Part shown: one piece after another, positions 58,876 to 64,000 of the stretch
How positions within the stretch are numbered: position 1 is the stretch's first letter
Layout of the letters: every line of letters starts with the position of its first letter
The notes under the pieces: model-generated
The model's database searches: none
What the model saw: the letters and a program-made list of their open reading frames with translations, nothing else
What the model was told of the DNA's origin: nothing
Made by a program: the position numbers and the translations under genes
Assembly (NCBI RefSeq): GCF_012033695.1
Contig: NZ_JAAVJI010000003.1
Location: 124,001 to 188,000, forward strand
Length of the DNA stretch: 64,000 nucleotides
Direction: 5' to 3'
Source: Pseudomonas quercus
GTDB taxonomy: Bacteria; Pseudomonadota; Gammaproteobacteria; Pseudomonadales; Pseudomonadaceae

Positions 58876-60072
58876 TCAAGTCACCAGTTGGTTAAGGCTG
58901 AGAATGGGCAACAGCACGCCCATCACGATAAACATCACCACCAGGCCCATGCCTACGAGCATGAGCGGTTCGAACAGGCTCAGGGCAAGGGCGATCCGAT
59001 TGGCCAGCAGCTTCTCCTGCTGCTCGGCAGCGCGCTGCATAAGCCCGGACAGGTCGCCGGACTGTTCACCACTGGCAATCAACTGCAACATCAATGGGCT
59101 GATGGCATCGGTCGCGCCCAGCGCAGCGGCCAGTGAACCGCCCTCTGCGACCCGCTGGGCAACATCTGCCAGGCGGTTGCGCAAGGCCAGGTTGGTCACC
59201 ACCGCGTTGGCGATGCGCAAGGCGGCCAATAGCGTGACGCCACTGCCCAACATGATCGCCAGGGTACTGATGTAGCGGGCCGCCTCGGCATTGCGCAGGG
59301 TGCTGCCCAGCAAGGGGACCCGCAGCCATTGACCGTGCAGCCAAGCCCGCGCCGCTGGCCTGCGAAGTGCCACACGACCGCCCAAGGTGAGTGCTGTGAG
59401 GGTGGCAATCAGGTAGGGCCAGGCCAGGCCGACTGCTTCAGTCAGGTGCATGAGCAGGCGCGTAGGCAACGGCAGTGCCTGGCCGCTGCCGGTGAACAGC
59501 GCCAGAATGTCTGGCACCACATAACCCAGCAGAAAACCCACAATCACAGTGCTGACCAATAGCAGTAACGTGGGATACACCAACGCGGTGCGAATGCGCT
59601 GCTGCGCCAGTTGCCGGGCCTCTAAATGATCGGCCAGCTGTTCCAGTACCTTGCCCAGGTGGCCCGATTGTTCTCCGGCCTGTACGGTTGCGCGGTACAG
59701 GCTAGAGAACACGCGTGGCTGGTCGGCCATGGCCGCCGCCAGGCTTCTGCCTTCCAGCACGCCATTGTGCAACGCCTGAATAACACGGGTAGCCGAAGGC
59801 GACTGCAGCTGCCGTATCACCGCTTCCAGCGCATTGGCCAACGGCACTGCCGCCTGTAGCAACGTGGCCAGTTGGCGTGTGGCCAGCGTAAGCTCTGCTA
59901 CACGGAGCCGAGGCGTACGTGGGTACAGGTGTGCGCCTACCGGGGCAACCTGCCGGGGGATCAGGCCACGCCGGCGCAGTGCCTGGCGCAGGGCATGGGG
60001 GTTAGCGGCCGCTTCGATACCCTTGTGAAGGTTGCCTTGGGCGTCCGAGGCGTGGAAACGGTACCGGTTCAC
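58876..60072 (-). CDS. gspF: Type II secretion inner-membrane protein GspF
   Basis: 398 residues from GTG (GTGA overlap with gspE). Two cytoplasmic helical repeats (LATLLQAAVPLANALEAV, and ALRIANAVVTNL...) and three membrane segments, typical of GspF/PilC. It is the core of the inner-membrane platform. Confidence 0.93.
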   Translation of the reverse strand: MNRYRFHASDAQGNLHKGIEAAANPHALRQALRRRGLIPRQVAPVGAHLYPRTPRLRVAELTLATRQLATLLQAAVPLANALEAVIRQLQSPSATRVIQALHNGVLEGRSLAAAMADQPRVFSSLYRATVQAGEQSGHLGKVLEQLADHLEARQLAQQRIRTALVYPTLLLLVSTVIVGFLLGYVVPDILALFTGSGQALPLPTRLLMHLTEAVGLAWPYLIATLTALTLGGRVALRRPAARAWLHGQWLRVPLLGSTLRNAEAARYISTLAIMLGSGVTLLAALRIANAVVTNLALRNRLADVAQRVAEGGSLAAALGATDAISPLMLQLIASGEQSGDLSGLMQRAAEQQEKLLANRIALALSLFEPLMLVGMGLVVMFIVMGVLLPILSLNQLVT

Positions 60073-61517
60073 GGCTTTACCTCTACCACCCTGCGTACTT
60101 CGGTCAGGCTGGTCAGCCCTGCCGTTACAGCCCGCAGGCCCGCTTCAGCAAGGCCTGGTGATTGCTGCCTGGCCAGGTGCTCCAACTGCTGTTCCGAGGC
60201 GGCTTCGTGTATGGCACGGGTCAGCGCTGCGTCCACCTCAATCAATTCGTACAGTGCCATGCGCCCTCGATAGCCGTGATGGCACTGCGCACAACCTGCA
60301 GCTTCATACTGCCCGCTACCGGTCGGCTGGCGGCAATGCACGCACAGCAACCTCACCAGGCGTTGCGACTGCACGGCAACTACGCTGGATGCCAATAGGT
60401 AAGCGTCCACGCCCATGTCCAGCAAACGGGTAATGGCGCCTACAGCACTGTTGGTGTGCAAGGTCGATAGCACCAGGTGCCCGGTGAGTGAGGCCTGTAT
60501 GGCCACTTCGGCCGTTTCACGATCACGAATCTCACCCACCATGACCACGTCCGGATCCTGACGCAGGATGGCCCTCAGGCCGCGGGCGAATGTCATGCCC
60601 GTGCGCGTATTGACGGGGGATTGCCCAACACCCGGCAGTTGGTACTCCACGGGGTCTTCCACTGTAAGGATGTTGCGCGATTGCTCCCGTATGCTGGCCA
60701 GGGCCGCGTACAGGCTGGTGGTTTTGCCGGACCCTGTAGGCCCGGTTACCAGAAAGATGCCATGGGGGCGCGCCAATACACCTTTGAGCCGGTTCAGGTC
60801 ATTCCCCGGCGGCATGATGTGGTCCAGGCTGAGCAATACCGCGCTTTTATCCAGCAAGCGCAGTACCACGCGCTCCCCCTGGACACAAGGCAAGGTAGAC
60901 ACACGAATATCAATATCATGGCCAGCCAGGCGCAAGGCGATGCGGCCATCCTGAGGCACACGCTTTTCAGCAATGTCCAGGCCCGCCATTACCTTAAGCC
61001 GGGACACTAAGGCCGCCGATGCCTCGCGCCGGGTCCGCAGCACTTCGCGCAATTGACCATCTACCCGCAGGCGAACCACTACAGCACTGTCTTCGGTCTC
61101 CAGGTGAATGTCAGAAGCCTGCTCACGGATCGCTTGTGCCAGCAAGGCGTTGATTAACCGAATGACTGGCGCCTGTGCCTCATCTTCGAGCAGGTCAATA
61201 TTGTGAGGCAGGTCCACGGCCAGCCGGTCCAGGTCATGGTCCTGCTGCAATCCCTCGGCCACGTTCAGCGCGTCGCCTTCGGTGCCTTGGTAATGACGTG
61301 CGACGGCTTGGTCGAAGGCAGGCTCGCCCAGCACAGACAACGTGTATTCGCCGCCCAGCCAGCGCCGCACCTCAGAACAGGTGGCCCAGGAGGGCAAGCT
61401 GCGACACATCAATACCGGCGCAGACGCCGTGCCACTGATAAACACCCCAGCTTGCCGGGCGTAGCGAAATGGGACTTGAGGCGGCAGTGGCTCATTGATC
61501 TTCAAGGCGCTTTCCAT
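60069..61517 (-). CDS. gspE: Type II secretion ATPase GspE
   Basis: 482 residues from ATG 61517 (MESALKINEPLPPQV); a TTG at 61505 with GGA seven bases upstream is an alternative. Motor domain: Walker A GPTGSGKTT, Asp box, Walker B VMVGEIRDRETAE and the His box STLHTNSA. A CxxC-CxxC zinc unit (LCVHC...GCAQC) is complete. It powers pseudopilus assembly. Confidence 0.94.
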   Translation of the reverse strand: MESALKINEPLPPQVPFRYARQAGVFISGTASAPVLMCRSLPSWATCSEVRRWLGGEYTLSVLGEPAFDQAVARHYQGTEGDALNVAEGLQQDHDLDRLAVDLPHNIDLLEDEAQAPVIRLINALLAQAIREQASDIHLETEDSAVVVRLRVDGQLREVLRTRREASAALVSRLKVMAGLDIAEKRVPQDGRIALRLAGHDIDIRVSTLPCVQGERVVLRLLDKSAVLLSLDHIMPPGNDLNRLKGVLARPHGIFLVTGPTGSGKTTSLYAALASIREQSRNILTVEDPVEYQLPGVGQSPVNTRTGMTFARGLRAILRQDPDVVMVGEIRDRETAEVAIQASLTGHLVLSTLHTNSAVGAITRLLDMGVDAYLLASSVVAVQSQRLVRLLCVHCRQPTGSGQYEAAGCAQCHHGYRGRMALYELIEVDAALTRAIHEAASEQQLEHLARQQSPGLAEAGLRAVTAGLTSLTEVRRVVEVKP

Positions 61518-63333
61518 CGAACAGGGTCTGCGGATCAAGGGGTAACCGCCGGTCATCAGCCCGCTCAATGACCTCGGTTTCCACGGCTTGCGCACGCCGC
61601 CACTGGCGATCGGCCAAGGCTGTCTGGGCAGCGGCGTCCCGCATTACCGTCGGGCGTAGAAACACCATCAGGTTGGTCTTGACCTGGGTGTCGCGTCGCC
61701 AGCTGAATAGCCGGCCTATCCACGGAAGGCGTTTGAGGCCTGGCACGCCGCTTTCCGTCTGGCGCACGCTGTCCTTGATAAGCCCACCTAACACGATGAT
61801 CTGCCCGTCTCGCGCCAGGATGGTGCTTTTCACGCTGCGCTTGTTGGTAATCAGGTCCTTGACGGCGGCATCTGTCGTAGGCGCAACTTCCGAGTTCTCC
61901 TGCTCAATCTCAAGCCGCATGGCATCGCCATCATTGATATGAGGGCGGATCCTGAGCTTGATGCCTATGTCCTTGCGCTCCACTGTGGTGAAGGGATTGT
62001 CCGCCCCACTGTTACCGGTGGTATAGCTACCTGTCAGGAAAGGCACGTTCTGGCCCACCAGAATTTCTGCTTCTTGGTTATCCAGCGTCATCAGGCTGGG
62101 CGTGGACAGCAAATTACTGTTCACATTGCTGGCCAACGCGGAGACCAGCAGGCGGAACCGGTCGTTACCCAGGCGCAGCAAGCCCCCATCCGGTAGTGGC
62201 AGCTCATCGGCCAAGACACCGACAGGCGAAATGCCAGCCCCCGGGAAGCTCGTGGAGCCTCCGAGATCTCCCCGTTGCAAGCCCCATTGCACCCCTAGGG
62301 CTTCGCTGGTATCGCCGCTTATTTCAACGATGGCCGCCTCGATCATCACTTGAGCCCGCGGCTGGTCGAGCTGCTCTACCAAGGCCTGCAAGGTACGGAT
62401 GGCTGCTGCGGGGCCGATCATCACCAAGGCATTCTGGCTTTCGTCTGCGCGCACACTGGCGACCTGAGCCTTACCAGCACGCTCAGTGGGCAGGCCTGCC
62501 TGAGGCTCGCCTGCCTGTTGCCCAAGAGGATCGAGCACGTCAGCCAGTTGCCGAGCATCGCTATGTCGCAGGTGCATAACGGCTGCATTGCTATTGGCCG
62601 CACGGGGAACGTCCAGGCTAAGGGCAAGCGTTTGCAAGCGTTGACGCACCGCCGGTGGGCCTAACAGTACCAGCCTTCGGCCTGCCGCATCGGCGATCAC
62701 GCGGGTCGTGTCATCACCCTTGCGCTGGGAGGCCTGCTTGAGTATCCCAGCCAACTCCTCGGCATCTGCGTGCTGCAATGGCATCACCTCATGGCCTACC
62801 TGCTCGCCACTGTCCAACCGTGCAGCAAGGTTCAGTACGCGCTGGGCATTGGCCGCTGTATCCGTGATGACCAGTGCGTTGGCGGAGGCGGAGGGCCCCA
62901 CGTAGCCATGTGCCGACACCAGAGGTTTAAGGAGCGCAGCAAGGTCACTGGCATTGGCGCTATTGAGCGCTAGCACGCGGGTGACCACGCCCAGTGCAGT
63001 AGCGCTGTTGGCCCGTGCCTTGGCCTCGGCGGCTGGAACGATCAGCAGCCTGCCTTGATCTTCCACCGCCGCCAGGCCGCTGTTTTCAAGCACCGCGTAG
63101 AACAGCGCACGTACCTGTTCACGGTCCATTGGCTGGTCGGCGCGCAAGGTCAGCCGTGCCTTGGCCTTAGGGTCCACAATGGCCGTCAACCCCAGAATGT
63201 TGGCCACTTCCACGGCCACGTGGGTGACATCGGCATCCTCCATGGCCAGCATCCAGGTTTGTGGGGCGGCCTGGGCGATGCTCCCTATCAGCATCGATAA
63301 CAGGAGCATTGCCCCTCTGATTGCAGGTGTCAT
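61492..63333 (-). CDS. gspD: Type II secretion outer-membrane secretin GspD
   Basis: 613 residues: signal peptide (MLLLSMLIGSIAQAAP), N0 to N3 periplasmic domains, the secretin domain (~380-570, with VQWGLQRGDLGG and LMVFLRPTVMRD), and a short C-terminal tail without a visible S-domain. It forms the exit channel. Overlaps gspC by 4 bases (ATGA) and gspE by 26. Confidence 0.94.
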   Translation of the reverse strand: MTPAIRGAMLLLSMLIGSIAQAAPQTWMLAMEDADVTHVAVEVANILGLTAIVDPKAKARLTLRADQPMDREQVRALFYAVLENSGLAAVEDQGRLLIVPAAEAKARANSATALGVVTRVLALNSANASDLAALLKPLVSAHGYVGPSASANALVITDTAANAQRVLNLAARLDSGEQVGHEVMPLQHADAEELAGILKQASQRKGDDTTRVIADAAGRRLVLLGPPAVRQRLQTLALSLDVPRAANSNAAVMHLRHSDARQLADVLDPLGQQAGEPQAGLPTERAGKAQVASVRADESQNALVMIGPAAAIRTLQALVEQLDQPRAQVMIEAAIVEISGDTSEALGVQWGLQRGDLGGSTSFPGAGISPVGVLADELPLPDGGLLRLGNDRFRLLVSALASNVNSNLLSTPSLMTLDNQEAEILVGQNVPFLTGSYTTGNSGADNPFTTVERKDIGIKLRIRPHINDGDAMRLEIEQENSEVAPTTDAAVKDLITNKRSVKSTILARDGQIIVLGGLIKDSVRQTESGVPGLKRLPWIGRLFSWRRDTQVKTNLMVFLRPTVMRDAAAQTALADRQWRRAQAVETEVIERADDRRLPLDPQTLFDGKRLEDQ

Positions 63334-63794
63334 GGCTGCGGCACCTGCGACGAGAGCGGTGTGAGATAGCGGGCGTTTTCAAGGCTAGAGGCCAAGGACA
63401 ATACCACTGCCTTCCCGGCCTGCCATAACTGAGCCCGCCCCGCTTCAATGGCTCGCACCTGGCTACCATCCGGCAACCTTTCACCCATGCCATAGGCGCG
63501 CACAATGCCAGCGTGCTCCACCAGAATGCGTGAGTGCTCACCGGCGACCACACTGGCTTTGAGCTTCAATGCCGATGGTGCGTGAGCCAAGGGCTGTTCG
63601 GGTGGCAGGTCGAACAGCCTGGCGAGCACCTGCGGTGAAACAGCCGCTGGAGGTTGGGTGACTTGCAGGGGGGCTGGCAGGGTCGGCGTTGCAGGCAACG
63701 GCAGGCGCCAGAGGCGATAAGCTGCCGCCGCCATGCCTATCGCCGCCAACACAGGCAATACCCAGGCAACACGCCCCTCCATAACGGTCAACAC
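63330..63794 (-). CDS. gspC: GspC-like type II secretion protein (short form)
   Basis: 154 residues from GTG 63794, chosen because GAGG lies five bases upstream; ATG 63782 is the alternative. One membrane anchor (WVLPVLAAIGMAAAAY), a Pro-rich linker and a homology-region-like domain (LKLKASVVAGEHSRILVEHAG). There is no PDZ domain, so it is shorter than E. coli GspC. It links the inner platform with GspD. Confidence 0.75.
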   Translation of the reverse strand: MLTVMEGRVAWVLPVLAAIGMAAAAYRLWRLPLPATPTLPAPLQVTQPPAAVSPQVLARLFDLPPEQPLAHAPSALKLKASVVAGEHSRILVEHAGIVRAYGMGERLPDGSQVRAIEAGRAQLWQAGKAVVLSLASSLENARYLTPLSSQVPQP

Positions 63795-64000
63795 ATGCGC
63801 CTCAGTACCGGTTGGCCAGCCAATGCATGCTTGAGGACGGCCAGTACATGCACGCCCACTAGGCCAGCCAGTACATAACAGCTGGCGATATGTACGGTAT
63901 GGAACCCACCGGTGAGCGCGGGAGATTGGAGCGGCTGGGGCAGCGCAAACCAGCCGAACACGACGATTGGGCGTTCCATCATCAACACCCCGGTAACTAG
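63788..64000 (-). CDS. Cytochrome b561 family protein (5' partial)
   Basis: Only the last ~70 residues are inside the window; the frame is open to the edge. MMERPIVVFGWFALPQP and the segment GFHTVHIASCYVLAGLVGVHVLAVLKH match the C-terminal half of bacterial b561 proteins, with His residues that bind haem. It would carry electrons in the inner membrane. Its stop overlaps gspC by 7 bases, so it may share the secretion operon. Confidence 0.7.
   Translation of the reverse strand, partial: LVTGVLMMERPIVVFGWFALPQPLQSPALTGGFHTVHIASCYVLAGLVGVHVLAVLKHALAGQPVLRRMC

Overview
The window is bacterial chromosome from a Pseudomonas, most likely of the P. putida/fluorescens lineage. The evidence is the gene order ygiQ-dnaB-rplI-(membrane protein)-rpsR-rpsF-rlmB-rnr, then hisZ-purA, hflC-hflK-hflX-hfq-miaA-mutL-amiB-tsaE-nnrD, queG, orn, rsgA, motAB, rhodanese and psd, which is a long block conserved in the genus. 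GC-rich codon use, a P. putida-type REP element and tRNA-Leu/FbpAB neighbours agree with this. Most genes are housekeeping and tightly packed, with many 1-14 base overlaps. || Layout. 0-3.65 kb: the 3' part of a very large toxin gene that runs in from the left edge and ends in a BURPS668_1122-like nucleic-acid deaminase domain (D-x-E plus C-x-x-C). 3.6-13.4 kb: conserved replication/translation block on the minus strand, with an rpsF promoter, a probable S6:S18 autoregulatory hairpin that covers the rpsF ribosome-binding site, and a terminator between rplI and dnaB. 13.5-14.0 kb: two tandem tRNA-Leu(CAG) units, each with its own near-consensus promoter and terminator. 14.0-16.9 kb: an accessory, AT-richer island with two divergent genes of unknown function. 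17.0-19.6 kb: iron-type ABC substrate-binding protein and permease without an ATPase gene. 19.7-32.6 kb: purA/hisZ, then the nine-gene nnrD-to-hflC operon that makes tRNA-modification, mismatch-repair, cell-wall amidase and Hfq/Hfl products. 32.6-42.7 kb: queG, orn, rsgA, motAB behind a FliA-type promoter, HDOD protein, rhodanese, psd and a PilZ-like protein. || 42.8-54.7 kb departs from the order I know from P. aeruginosa and is a more variable region: RraA-like protein with a paralogous TldD/TldE pair in one overlapping unit, MdtD-like exporter, dbpA with an FAD oxidoreductase, an Asp/Glu racemase coupled to an orphan ParA, a LysR regulator divergent from an MFS transporter, and a YgiW-type OB-fold protein. 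54.7-63.8 kb: a complete, fully overlapping type II secretion operon (gspC to gspM) whose first gene overlaps the end of a cytochrome b561 gene cut by the right edge. || The least explained items are the deaminase-tipped toxin without a downstream immunity gene, the two orphan island genes, the RraA/TldD/TldE unit and the racemase-ParA pair. All functions are assigned by reading the sequence; no database search was run.
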